DNA of 64,000 nt from FEN-987 sp035524675 (GTDB taxonomy: Archaea > Thermoproteota > Bathyarchaeia > 40CM-2-53-6): positions 1-64,000 of the forward strand of contig DATKOK010000147.1 of NCBI GenBank assembly GCA_035524675.1. Reading direction: 5' to 3'. The notes under the pieces are model-generated. The model was not told where the DNA came from, made no database searches, and saw only the letters and a list, made by a program, of their open reading frames with translations. Of this stretch, positions 18,045-26,312 are shown one piece after another. A program made the position numbers and the translations under genes. Positions within the stretch are counted from its first letter, which is position 1. Every line of letters starts with the position of its first letter.

Positions 18045-18621
18045 CTTCCGCCATTCGCGTCATTAGCGTTTTCAAATCAATTTCAGATTGGGTTCGCCAT
18101 CCGAGAGATATTACGCCAGCGTCATCTTCTTCGAGGTAGCCCGTCCTCAGGAAAATGTCCACTAGGGTTATCGATTTCCATCTACCGAATTTGTTGGCTA
18201 GGAGTTTCTCGAGATCTTCTCGAGGAGCTTTTCCCTGCTTTGAGAGAAGGAACGCGACCACAGCAGCTAGTGCAGCAAGGTTGTCGATCCGCCATCCGAT
18301 CATCTTTGCCTCTTTTAGGCCGAGTGTTCCTTTGAGTGTTATGTAATACCTACTCTCGTCAGTCGGTACTTCGTTCTGCGTAGCGTATGCAGGAGTGTGC
18401 TCCTTGACCTTTTTTATTTCAAGGTCAAGTTCGGAGAGGAGTTGATTGAGCTGCTCAAGGACTTGTTCATAGTTCTTACCTATTTTCTCCTTGAACTCCC
18501 ATTCCTTCGCCCCAGGCATCTTTCCTCTGCGAAAGAGCAGTAGATGCATTGCTCGCTTCAGCTTGTCAGAGTAGAATGTTTGAGTTTGGGGTTGTGTTTG
18601 TGTTGTCTCTTTGCTTTCCAC
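18034..18621 (-). CDS. Tandem winged-helix protein, KITE (Nse1/Nse3/ScpB-type) candidate
   Basis: 195 aa. After a Gln/Thr-rich N-terminus (about 1-17) there are two winged-helix-like units. One is about 22-100 (helices around AMHLLLFRRGK and EFKEKIGKNYEQVLEQLNQL, then a beta wing ending SRYYITLKG). The other is about 108-185 (LAALAAVVAFLLSKQGK, PREDLEKLLANKFGRWK, LVDIFLRTGYLEEDD, VISLGWRTQSEID). This tandem layout and length match KITE subunits of SMC complexes. It is the third gene of an operon with an SMC5/6-like ATPase and a kleisin-like protein, 3 nt after the latter. Identification rests on layout and context and needs profile or structure comparison. Confidence 0.5.
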   Translation of the reverse strand: MESKETTQTQPQTQTFYSDKLKRAMHLLLFRRGKMPGAKEWEFKEKIGKNYEQVLEQLNQLLSELDLEIKKVKEHTPAYATQNEVPTDESRYYITLKGTLGLKEAKMIGWRIDNLAALAAVVAFLLSKQGKAPREDLEKLLANKFGRWKSITLVDIFLRTGYLEEDDAGVISLGWRTQSEIDLKTLMTRMAEVKL

Positions 18622-18624
18622 TGC

Positions 18625-19410
18625 TCAACTACTCCTCGGGACGGGGATCGGGAAGGAAATGCTGTTCGCCGTTGCTTTCCCGGTTGGCTCGTCGACCGGG
18701 ATAAGTGATAGTTTGCCGTCATCCGTCTTTAGTTTAGCGAAGCCATAGGTGATGAGGAAGCTGATGAGGTAAGCTCTGTGCACAGTCTCTTGATATGTAG
18801 GCCTGCGAACAAACGTCCAATAATCTGTAACCTTCGAGCTCTCACAGGCGATGCGAAGTTCTTCATGCAGGCGGTTGATTTGCGTGTTGAATTCTTCTCC
18901 GTGTACGCCCAGTCCTGTGAGCATTTCATTGTTAATTGGTGAAGGTGGCTTTCCTTCATTGGATTGTTTCTTCTTCCATCTCTCAGCAATTGGCAGGAGA
19001 GTGTCCCAGTAGTTGAGTGCATTGGTTACGGTTTCTTCTGTTAACTGTTCTAATTCTGCTAGGGGGTGCCAGCTCTGAAGGAGGACTTCGACAAGCCGCT
19101 TTTCACTCATTCGTTCCAGTTTTCGAACTATGAATTCGGGGTCAGCATAGAGGGCGCTAGATTGGAACTTCAGTTGTGTATTCTGGAGCCGTACAACTTC
19201 GGATAGGCGGTTAAGCGTGTGCGCGTCCATGCAATGGTCTTGAAATGTTTCCCATAGAGGAAAGAATTGTCGAAGAGTCTCTACGCCCAGTTTCACGTCA
19301 AGGAAGAACGGGTTGAATTTCCTTTCAGCTATGGCGTCACAAGTGTCGACGAGTTCCTTTAACTCGCGTCTCCCTGCGGCTAGGGTGGGTTTCTTTGGGC
19401 TTTCACTCAC
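18625..19410 (-). CDS. Kleisin candidate of an SMC-like complex
   Basis: 261 aa, mostly helical, no membrane segments. I do not recognise it as a named family. The N-terminal part (about 8-100) is helical and could bind an SMC neck. A loop-rich middle (KKKQSNEGKPPSPINN) follows. The C-terminal segment from YWTFVRRPTYQETVHRAYLI to GKLSLIPVD has the look of a winged helix, the part of kleisins that caps the second SMC head. Its start overlaps the SMC stop by 8 nt and its stop is 3 nt from the tandem winged-helix gene. The kleisin call is therefore mainly contextual. Confidence 0.45.
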   Translation of the reverse strand: MSESPKKPTLAAGRRELKELVDTCDAIAERKFNPFFLDVKLGVETLRQFFPLWETFQDHCMDAHTLNRLSEVVRLQNTQLKFQSSALYADPEFIVRKLERMSEKRLVEVLLQSWHPLAELEQLTEETVTNALNYWDTLLPIAERWKKKQSNEGKPPSPINNEMLTGLGVHGEEFNTQINRLHEELRIACESSKVTDYWTFVRRPTYQETVHRAYLISFLITYGFAKLKTDDGKLSLIPVDEPTGKATANSISFPIPVPRSS

Positions 19411-21328
19411 CTGGAGTCAACTCGCTTACTACTGAGGCGCCTTCGACGTTTTGGACCACTATTACGTGGCTGTTGTCTGAGACGTTGACCTGTCCAGGTG
19501 TAATTGCGACATATTGGCCTTCCTTCATTGCCTTCGAGCTTGAGATGATCAGTTGGGTTACGAGTTCCCTATTCTTTGGATCCATGTGCACGTCAAACTC
19601 ATCTATGGCTCGAAACGGGGAGGTTATGTGTTGCTGGAGGGCGAGGAGGAACCCCATCATGGCGATGCTTCTTTCTCCGCCGCTCTGTGTGAATGCGTCC
19701 AGAGGAGTTGGTTTATTCCCTTTGAAACCAACGAGGATTTCGATGCCGCACTTTTCTATATCTCGCGAGGATATTAGCCTTATAGCGCCTGTTGCGCCGA
19801 CGCTAGTTAGAATCTCGTTATACCTGCCTGTTGATCCTTCAAGGAAACTGGTTAGGACGTCGCGCCAACGTGCGAGACGTTTGTCGAGTTCAGATAGCAC
19901 TTCTTGGCGGCTAGTGGCGACCTGGTCAGCCTTCTGGCGCAGTTCCTCGTATACCTTGGCGTAGGAAGAGTACACTTTCTCCACATCTTCACTGATGCTT
20001 GAAAGTGGGCGTATCTGCTCCTCTACAGCCCCCACTTCCAGCATTACGTCAACGATCTTCCTGAGGACTTCGGGGGCTGGTCCTGATTGTTCGGCCTGCG
20101 CAAGCATGGGGTCTACCTCTTCTCGTGCGAGCCTAACTTGCGCCTGCAGGTCCGCTACTTCTTCGGAAAGAAGTTTCTTCTTGAATCCTGAGACTTCATA
20201 TTCGACGTTTGTGTCGATGAGGCGGGTAAGTGCGTCTTCCAGGCGACCGCTCGCATCTCCCATTTTGTCGCTGAGGGAACCCATTTTCTCTTTGGCTTTT
20301 GCCAGATTCTTCTGTGATTGCTCGACAGTCGCTGTCCACGACTGGCGTAGTTTGTCGAGACTCTCAGACTGCGTGGTACTTGCGTTTGCTGGGTCCGGAG
20401 GTAGAAAGTCTCGGAGTAGGTTCGTTGCCCATTCTAAATTGACTTCATTGGTCGTGGCTTCCTTTACAACTTCAATCCTCTTTCCTTCCAGTTCGATTCT
20501 TCCCAGGTTGAGCTCGTCGAACTTGGCCTGGCGTTTTTTCTTCATTTCTGCGAGTTCTTGTATCTTGCTTTCGATTGATTGTAGTGTACGCGATTTTGAA
20601 TCGATACGATCCTGTAAATGTGACAGGGCTTCCTTCCGCTTCTGAATTCGAGCCCAGAGTAACTCGCGTTTCAATGTGTCTAGCTTCGTTTCCAGTTGTC
20701 TCTTCTGCAGAAACCTATCGTATTCCCGTTTCCAGTAATCATGTGTCTCCTTTGTTGATTCGAGTACTTGAGCCAAGGATTGCTCTTCGCTTGCAACGCT
20801 TTCTAATCGACGCTTTGCATCTAGAACATCTTCTCTGTAGGATTGGAACCCAACTGCTTCTTCGAGCATCTTGAGTTTATCTTGAGCACTGACAGCCGCA
20901 AATCTTCCCACCATGAACTGATGCATGATGACCAGGATATTGTCAGGGTTCAGCCCCAGAGTGCCGAAGACATCCGTTACGGAAGATTTTGGAACTGATT
21001 TGTTTTGTAGAAGATAGTAATACGTTCCGTTATGCTTCAGTACTCGCGTGAGCGCAACCGTGTCGGTGTGAAAGTGAGTGAATGGACGTTTCTCACCGGA
21101 ATTGTCTAGGATCAATGTTATCCTCGCTTCTTCTGTTCCCCACTTTATGAGATCGCTTAACCTCTTGGATCTCTCAGTGTATGCTTGACCTAACACAACT
21201 GATATGGCCAACAGAATGGATGATTTTCCTGCGCCGTTGGGTCCGCAAATGAGGTTCAGCCCAGGCTCCAGGGGAATGTATGCGTTCTCGTATGACATGA
21301 AATTTGTGAGAACTACACCCTTTATCAT
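19403..21328 (-). CDS. SMC5/6-like ATPase with short coiled coils
   Basis: 641 aa. The N-terminal head has LTNFMSYENA and Walker A GPNGAGKSS (29-37). The segment NPDNILVIMHQFMVGRF (127-143) resembles the 'NP..vltQ..' region of SMC6. Coiled coils run about 165-300 and 320-475, split only by a proline break (LPPDPANAS, 309-317) instead of the ~150-200 aa hinge of canonical SMCs. The C-terminal head has signature QSGGERS (548-554) and Walker B FRAIDEFDVHMDP (572-584). 'SGGERS...PFR.(L/I)DEFDV.MD' is the SMC6/SMC5 form rather than the SMC1-4/Rad50 form. It is first of three overlapping or near-abutting genes with kleisin and KITE candidates. Likely role: DNA entrapment or loop handling in repair or chromosome organisation. 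Confidence 0.8.
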   Translation of the reverse strand: MIKGVVLTNFMSYENAYIPLEPGLNLICGPNGAGKSSILLAISVVLGQAYTERSKRLSDLIKWGTEEARITLILDNSGEKRPFTHFHTDTVALTRVLKHNGTYYYLLQNKSVPKSSVTDVFGTLGLNPDNILVIMHQFMVGRFAAVSAQDKLKMLEEAVGFQSYREDVLDAKRRLESVASEEQSLAQVLESTKETHDYWKREYDRFLQKRQLETKLDTLKRELLWARIQKRKEALSHLQDRIDSKSRTLQSIESKIQELAEMKKKRQAKFDELNLGRIELEGKRIEVVKEATTNEVNLEWATNLLRDFLPPDPANASTTQSESLDKLRQSWTATVEQSQKNLAKAKEKMGSLSDKMGDASGRLEDALTRLIDTNVEYEVSGFKKKLLSEEVADLQAQVRLAREEVDPMLAQAEQSGPAPEVLRKIVDVMLEVGAVEEQIRPLSSISEDVEKVYSSYAKVYEELRQKADQVATSRQEVLSELDKRLARWRDVLTSFLEGSTGRYNEILTSVGATGAIRLISSRDIEKCGIEILVGFKGNKPTPLDAFTQSGGERSIAMMGFLLALQQHITSPFRAIDEFDVHMDPKNRELVTQLIISSSKAMKEGQYVAITPGQVNVSDNSHVIVVQNVEGASVVSELTPGE

Positions 21329-21475
21329 TGAACCCGAGCTGCCGTTTTGGACCTAACAATTTCTCGATGCGTAAAAATGTTCAGGGACCGCCGAGGTCTG
21401 CACCATCTAACGGCCCATTTTGATTCTGTATATGCATGGTCTATGAACGCGTAGACATAATCATCATTGTGTAAG

Positions 21476-21486
21476 TTTATATAAGG
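21476..21486 (+). promoter_or_regulatory. TATA box of the gar1-tfb operon
   Basis: TTTATATAAGG is a near-ideal archaeal TATA element. A start about 26 nt downstream (near 21507-21510) leaves a short leader containing GGAGTGA, followed by the TTG start of gar1 at 21527. Confidence 0.7.
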
Positions 21487-21526
21487 ATCAGAGCTCACGC
21501 ATGCTTGCGGGAGTGAAGAACAGAGT

Positions 21527-21757
21527 TTGCAAAGGCTCGGCAAAATCCTCCACTTATCGAAAAGCCGAAGCCTCATTTTGAGATGTGAGACATCCCGCTT
21601 CGTGAAAATGGGAAGTACGGCCTGTGATAGTAAACTCAAGGAAATTGGAAGAATCCATGACATCTTTGGTCCAGTATCTTCACCATACCTGTCAGTTAGA
21701 CCAACAGTCTCTTCACCCGCCAGATACGTAGGTCGAGTCGCGTACTCTCTCGATTAA
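21527..21757 (+). CDS. gar1: H/ACA RNP protein Gar1
   Basis: 76 aa, start TTG at 21527 with a GGAG about 12 nt upstream. The sequence LGKILHLSKSRSLILRC, then G-S-T-A-C-D and IGRIHDIFGPVSSPYLSVRP is the Gar1 beta-barrel pattern ('G.v..i.GPv..Py..v'). Gar1 joins Cbf5, Nop10 and L7Ae in the pseudouridylation RNP and helps product release. The gene lies 13 nt before tfb, a pairing frequent in archaea. Confidence 0.85.
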   Translation: MQRLGKILHLSKSRSLILRCETSRFVKMGSTACDSKLKEIGRIHDIFGPVSSPYLSVRPTVSSPARYVGRVAYSLD

Positions 21758-21770
21758 GGCAGATGAAATA

Positions 21771-22727
21771 GTGTCCGAAGATTTAGACTCTGAAGCAAGC
21801 GAAGCACTTCAATCGCAAAGCAAGATTCGCGTCTGCCCCGAGTGCGGCGGACCCAAGCTAATGAGGGACTACGAGGCGGCGGAAATTGTATGCATGGCAT
21901 GCGGATTCGTGATCGATGAGAAACTGGCCGACGCTAGACCAGAATGGCGAGCGTTCGATGATGAGCAGAAATCCAAGCGGACACGCGTTGGAGCGCCCTT
22001 GACTTATACTATACACGACAAAGGTCTATCGACGGTAATAGATTGGCGTGATCGGCGTGCTTTAGGAAAACGAGCCACTGCAACTCAGAGACTAGATCTG
22101 TATAAGCTTAGAAAGTGGCAGAGTCGCGTCAGAGTTTCAGATGCGACTGAAAGAAACCTAGCAGTCGCCTTGGCTGAACTAAGTAAGTTGGCCTCCGCCC
22201 TCAACCTGCCGAAGAACATCCTGGAAACCGCGTCGGTGATTTACCGTCGCGCGATAAAGAAGCGGCTGATTCGCGGAAGATCTATTCATAATGTTACGGC
22301 AGCCGCGATTTACATGAGCTGTCGACAGTGCGGTGTTCCAAGAACATTGGATGAGATCGCTGGATCTTCGAGCCTCAACAAGAAGGATATCGGCAGGAGC
22401 TACCGCTTTATGGTCAGGGAGTTAGAGGCGTTCGTCCCTCCTTCCACTAGCCGGAACTACGCTGCACGTTTTAGCAATAAATTGGTGATCTCGGGTAAGG
22501 CTGAAGCTATTGCAATAAAGATCTTAGAGATTGCAAAGCAGATGAAATTGACAAGCGGAAGAGGTCCAACAGGCATCGCCGCGGCAGCAACCTACATCGC
22601 TACCGTCCTGACGAATGAGAGGAAGACTCAGAGAGAGATTGCAGAGATTGCGAACGTGACTGAAGTTACCATCAGAAATAGGTACAAAGAGCTTCTGGAA
22701 CGACTCTTCATCGAAGTACCCGTCTAG
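21771..22727 (+). CDS. tfb: Transcription initiation factor B (TFB)
   Basis: 318 aa, start GTG at 21771; a nearer ATG runs straight into a stop. The N-terminal zinc ribbon is CPECGG...CMACGFV (about residues 22-44), followed by the B-finger/linker (RPEWRAFDDEQKSKRTRVG) and two cyclin folds (about 110-210 and 215-310) with SRNYAARF and a TEVTIRNRYKEL recognition helix. It bridges TBP-TATA and RNA polymerase and recognises the BRE. Co-transcribed with gar1. Confidence 0.95.
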   Translation: MSEDLDSEASEALQSQSKIRVCPECGGPKLMRDYEAAEIVCMACGFVIDEKLADARPEWRAFDDEQKSKRTRVGAPLTYTIHDKGLSTVIDWRDRRALGKRATATQRLDLYKLRKWQSRVRVSDATERNLAVALAELSKLASALNLPKNILETASVIYRRAIKKRLIRGRSIHNVTAAAIYMSCRQCGVPRTLDEIAGSSSLNKKDIGRSYRFMVRELEAFVPPSTSRNYAARFSNKLVISGKAEAIAIKILEIAKQMKLTSGRGPTGIAAAATYIATVLTNERKTQREIAEIANVTEVTIRNRYKELLERLFIEVPV

Positions 22728-22746
22728 ATTTCTCCGGTCGGATCAG

Positions 22747-25700
22747 CTAGGCCCTTTCAAGTCCGACTTCCATGGATTCACCAAAGAGGCTGTATTGGGC
22801 GCGATGAGCTGCGGATGGAATTTCTGCATTAACTATTTTCTTCGCTAACGTCTCGGCTGAGATGTATTCAGAAAATTCCTTGAATACGAGGGATATCCTT
22901 TTGTCCGCCTTGAAATAGACTATTATATGTTCTGAGATTTCAAAACCTGCTTGTTTCCGTTGGTTCTGTATTCGCCGCACGATATCCCTTGCGAGGCCTT
23001 CGTTTCGCAGCTCATCTGTGATTTCTGTATTCAACGCGAATGTGATCGTGCCTTCCTCGACAACGGCTAGTCCTTCTTTAGGTGCGGACGTAACTTCAAC
23101 TTCGGCGGGTGTGATGATGATTGTCTGATCGGCAGTTTCAAACTCGATGTTCTGACCCTTGTGGATTCGGCTCGCAAGTGAATCCTGGTCCATGGATTCT
23201 ATCTTAGATTTTACGTCAGGGTACGCTTGTCCGTACTTGGCTCCTAGGAGTTCTGGACGTAGTTTCAATTTATGTTCGATGATTTGTTCTTTGGATGCAC
23301 TGAACTCAAGTTCTTTCACGTTCACTTCGTCCTTTATGACCTCTCTCATGGTTTCTAAGCGTTTGAGACTTGTTTCATCTGCAATTACGATGGCTTTTGA
23401 GAGGGGTTGGCGGAGCTTGATCCCTGCATCATTCCGCGCTGAGTGACCGAGGCTGCAAGTCTGTGCTGCTAGGTCCATTGAAGATGTAATTTCATTATCG
23501 ATAAGTGATTTATCGACGGTTGGCCATCTGCAGTGATGTATGCTCACGACTGAATTTGGGTCCGGAGACCTGACTAGATTCTGGTAGATTTCTTCAGAAA
23601 CGAACGGCGTAAACGGTGCGAGAAGCTTGGTTAACGTAACTAGTGATGTGTAGAGGGTTGTGTAAGCAGCATTCTTGTCAGAGTCAGCTTCACTCTTCCA
23701 GAACCGGCGCCGTGACCGTCGTAGGTACCATCTTGAGAGTTGGTCAACGAACAGTTCAAGGCGGAGTGCTGCGCCCGCTGGGTCGTATGACTCGAGGAGG
23801 CTTGTTACGTCCTGGACGAGCAGTTGGAGCTTTGAGAGTAGCCATTTGTCTAGAAGAGAATAATCGAATTGTGTAGAATCTGGCTTCCAATTATCGAGGT
23901 TAGCGTAGGTAGTGAAGAATCCGTAAATGTTCCAGAGCGGGATCATGAATCTGCGTTTTATGTCCTCGGCTTGTCTGTAGCCGAACCTCATGTCTGTCTC
24001 TGGTCGAGTTGTGCAGTACATCCATCGCATGAGGTCTGCGCCCATTTTCTCAACCGCGTCGTCGAACCAAATGGCGTTCCCAGCTGATTTGTGCATCTCG
24101 GTTCCGTCTTCTGCCAGAACGGATCCGTGACCGAAGCACGCGCGGGTTGGTGAGGAGTCTTCCAAGACCGTGCTCATTGCCAAGAGCGAATAGAACCAGT
24201 TTCTGAACTGGCCTGGCAAGGATTCACATATGAGGTCGGCCGGGAACCAAGCCTCCCAATACCTTCGATCTGTGGAGTAGCTTAGTGTGGAGTACGCTAC
24301 GATCCCAGCGTCGAGCCAAGGGTTTCCCACGTCCTGAATCCGCTGAACTTGTGTTCCGCAGTGCGGACATCGTATTGTGACTGCATCTATCCAAGGTCTG
24401 TGGGGCGAGTGGCCCTCGAAGGTCGCCCATCCAGAGACTGCTCGCGATTTGAGTTCCTCCTTACTGCCTATGATCTCGAACTTGCCGCACTTTTTGCACT
24501 CCCAAATTGGAAGTGCCAGACCCCAGTATCTCTTCTTCGAGATCATCCAGTCGCTCATGTTCCTAAGCCAATCTTGTTCCCTAGACATGCCGTAAGGTGG
24601 AGTCCACTGAATCTTCGAGGTAACCTCCATTATTCGATATCGAAGGTTTTCTCGCTTTTCCTCTTGGGTCAGTTCTTCAGAGGGTTTGTCCAGTTTCTTA
24701 CCCATTGAGATGAACCATTCGTCAACGAGTCTGAACACGAGTTCGCTGCCGCATCTCCAACATACCGGATAACGATGGGAGTATTGCTCGACTTTGAACA
24801 ATAGCCCCTTCTTCTCTAATGCCTTGATGATTCTTTGCGCTGACTCGTAGACGTGCACTCCGGTGAATTCTCCATAGCCCTCGTTGAAAATGCCATATTC
24901 GTTGATTGGAGATAGTGTAGTTAGGTCAAATTGCTTACCTAATTCGAAGTCTTCCTTTCCTGCTCCGGGCGCAATGTGTACTAATCCAGTTCCCTCTGCT
25001 TCGCTGACCTCTGTCCACGGTATGACTTTATGTTTCGTTGCAGTGGAGGATTTCTCAACAGCTTCCAACTCGTCAAATGGGCCCTTGTATTCGACTCCTA
25101 AGAGATCGTTTCCTGAAAGTTCCTGCAGAGTTTCGCAGGTTCCAACTTTGGCCAAGGTTGCCTTAGCGAGGTACAAAACTTCATTCTGTTTTCGTATCTT
25201 GACATAGGCTATCTGCGGGTTGACCGCTACTGCGACGTTTGATGTTAGAGTCCATGGTGTTGTCGTCCAAACTAGGAGAGCTTCGTTTGGTCTGTTTTTG
25301 AGGTTGAATTTTACTGTGACTGCCGGATGCACAAGTTCCTTGTATCCTTCTGTCGCAATCTCATGTTCTGAAAGTGCGGTCGAGCATCGCGGGCACCACG
25401 GCATTATATCCGTGCCCTTGTATATCCATCCGCTTTCATGACACTTCTTCAGGAACGCCCATATGGAATAGTTATTTTCATCGGACATCGTGTAATATGA
25501 TCCGCCCAGGCGGTTGTCGCCGAGTTGGCCGACGATCTGCTCTGCGGTCCCGACAATCTTCTCTCCAGTTGTACCGGTATATTCGAATGTTGTCTCCGGC
25601 TTATCCAACTTCTCAGCGAGATCCTGCAGCTTATCTGGATCATCCCAGTCCATCCAATACCCAAGTCTAATCGACTGTCGGGTTTGGACACTTGAGAACT

Positions 25701-26076
25701 TGAGGGCCCTCTGTTTGCACCGTTTGACGAACTCGGCAATTCCGAAGGCCTCGATGTCACGTTTAGATTTGAATCCGAGCTCCTTTTCCACTTCGACTTC
25801 AATCCATAATCCTTGGCAGTCAAATCCGTTCTGGAAGCGCAAGTTGTATCCTTTCATGGAATTGAATCGTTGGAAGAGGTCCTTGTACGTGCGTCCCCAT
25901 GCATGGTGTACTCCCATTGGATTGTTCGCGGTAAGTGGACCGTCTATGAACGACCAGTGATCAGCGCTCTTATTCATCGTCTTTAGAATTTTGAAAGAGT
26001 TGGTTGAGTTCCAGAGCGCGAGTATTCTGTGCTCCAACTCAGGGAAGCTGACATCGAGTTTGACTTTATTGTACAC
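22747..26076 (-). CDS. ileS: Isoleucyl-tRNA synthetase, unusual subtype
   Basis: 1109 aa class Ia synthetase. The HIGH-like element is PMGVHHAWGRT and the KMSKS-like element is EMHKSAGN; both differ from the standard forms. Between GYWMDWDDP and SYYTMSDENN there is an extra segment of about 40 residues (KLQDLAEKLD...LGDNRLGG). As I recall, these three traits together mark a subtype better known from Chloroflexota and Actinobacteria, which suggests transfer. The editing domain contains LLVWTTTPWTLTSN, and zinc-like CPRC and CKKC pairs are present. The tail GESMEVGLERA closes the anticodon/C-terminal region. Confidence 0.93.
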   Translation of the reverse strand: MYNKVKLDVSFPELEHRILALWNSTNSFKILKTMNKSADHWSFIDGPLTANNPMGVHHAWGRTYKDLFQRFNSMKGYNLRFQNGFDCQGLWIEVEVEKELGFKSKRDIEAFGIAEFVKRCKQRALKFSSVQTRQSIRLGYWMDWDDPDKLQDLAEKLDKPETTFEYTGTTGEKIVGTAEQIVGQLGDNRLGGSYYTMSDENNYSIWAFLKKCHESGWIYKGTDIMPWCPRCSTALSEHEIATEGYKELVHPAVTVKFNLKNRPNEALLVWTTTPWTLTSNVAVAVNPQIAYVKIRKQNEVLYLAKATLAKVGTCETLQELSGNDLLGVEYKGPFDELEAVEKSSTATKHKVIPWTEVSEAEGTGLVHIAPGAGKEDFELGKQFDLTTLSPINEYGIFNEGYGEFTGVHVYESAQRIIKALEKKGLLFKVEQYSHRYPVCWRCGSELVFRLVDEWFISMGKKLDKPSEELTQEEKRENLRYRIMEVTSKIQWTPPYGMSREQDWLRNMSDWMISKKRYWGLALPIWECKKCGKFEIIGSKEELKSRAVSGWATFEGHSPHRPWIDAVTIRCPHCGTQVQRIQDVGNPWLDAGIVAYSTLSYSTDRRYWEAWFPADLICESLPGQFRNWFYSLLAMSTVLEDSSPTRACFGHGSVLAEDGTEMHKSAGNAIWFDDAVEKMGADLMRWMYCTTRPETDMRFGYRQAEDIKRRFMIPLWNIYGFFTTYANLDNWKPDSTQFDYSLLDKWLLSKLQLLVQDVTSLLESYDPAGAALRLELFVDQLSRWYLRRSRRRFWKSEADSDKNAAYTTLYTSLVTLTKLLAPFTPFVSEEIYQNLVRSPDPNSVVSIHHCRWPTVDKSLIDNEITSSMDLAAQTCSLGHSARNDAGIKLRQPLSKAIVIADETSLKRLETMREVIKDEVNVKELEFSASKEQIIEHKLKLRPELLGAKYGQAYPDVKSKIESMDQDSLASRIHKGQNIEFETADQTIIITPAEVEVTSAPKEGLAVVEEGTITFALNTEITDELRNEGLARDIVRRIQNQRKQAGFEISEHIIVYFKADKRISLVFKEFSEYISAETLAKKIVNAEIPSAAHRAQYSLFGESMEVGLERA

Positions 26077-26273
26077 CGGTATCTAACCTCATATGCGAAA
26101 GGTGTTGAGTGCATTCTGAAAGATAGTTTAAACCAATTGCTCGCTTTTCAAGGAAAGGACAGAATTGGGTACATGTGACCAGATTCAAGAAGGTGTTCTT
26201 CGAATGGTTGCTAGACGATTTGTCGGTCACCTTTCATGATCGGCACCTTCGTGAGTTCAGCTTCTCTTATCCG

Positions 26274-26282
26274 TATTTTAAT
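26274..26282 (+). promoter_or_regulatory. TATA-like box upstream of kae1
   Basis: TATTTTAAT lies about 31-39 nt upstream of the GTG start of kae1 at 26313. It would give a leader of only about 10 nt. A second TATA-like AGTTTAAACC at about 26126 could start a longer transcript. Confidence 0.45.
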
Positions 26283-26312
26283 CTACCTCAATGAGTCGTG
26301 ACGTTTTTGTAA

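Noticed and set aside
19995..20645. 216-aa frame antisense to the SMC-like coiled coil.
   Set aside because: Ser/Arg-rich shadow of the coiled-coil coding sequence.
21329..21475. AATGATGATT on the minus strand as a possible C box.
   Set aside because: No D box or closing stem at a suitable distance.
21325..21663. 112-aa minus-strand open frame upstream of the SMC-like gene.
   Set aside because: Overlaps the TATA box and gar1 on the opposite strand and shows no family features.
26175..26294. 39-codon GTG-started frame upstream of kae1 downstream of a TATA-like AGTTTAAACC.
   Set aside because: Too short to support without conservation; it could equally be leader sequence of kae1.
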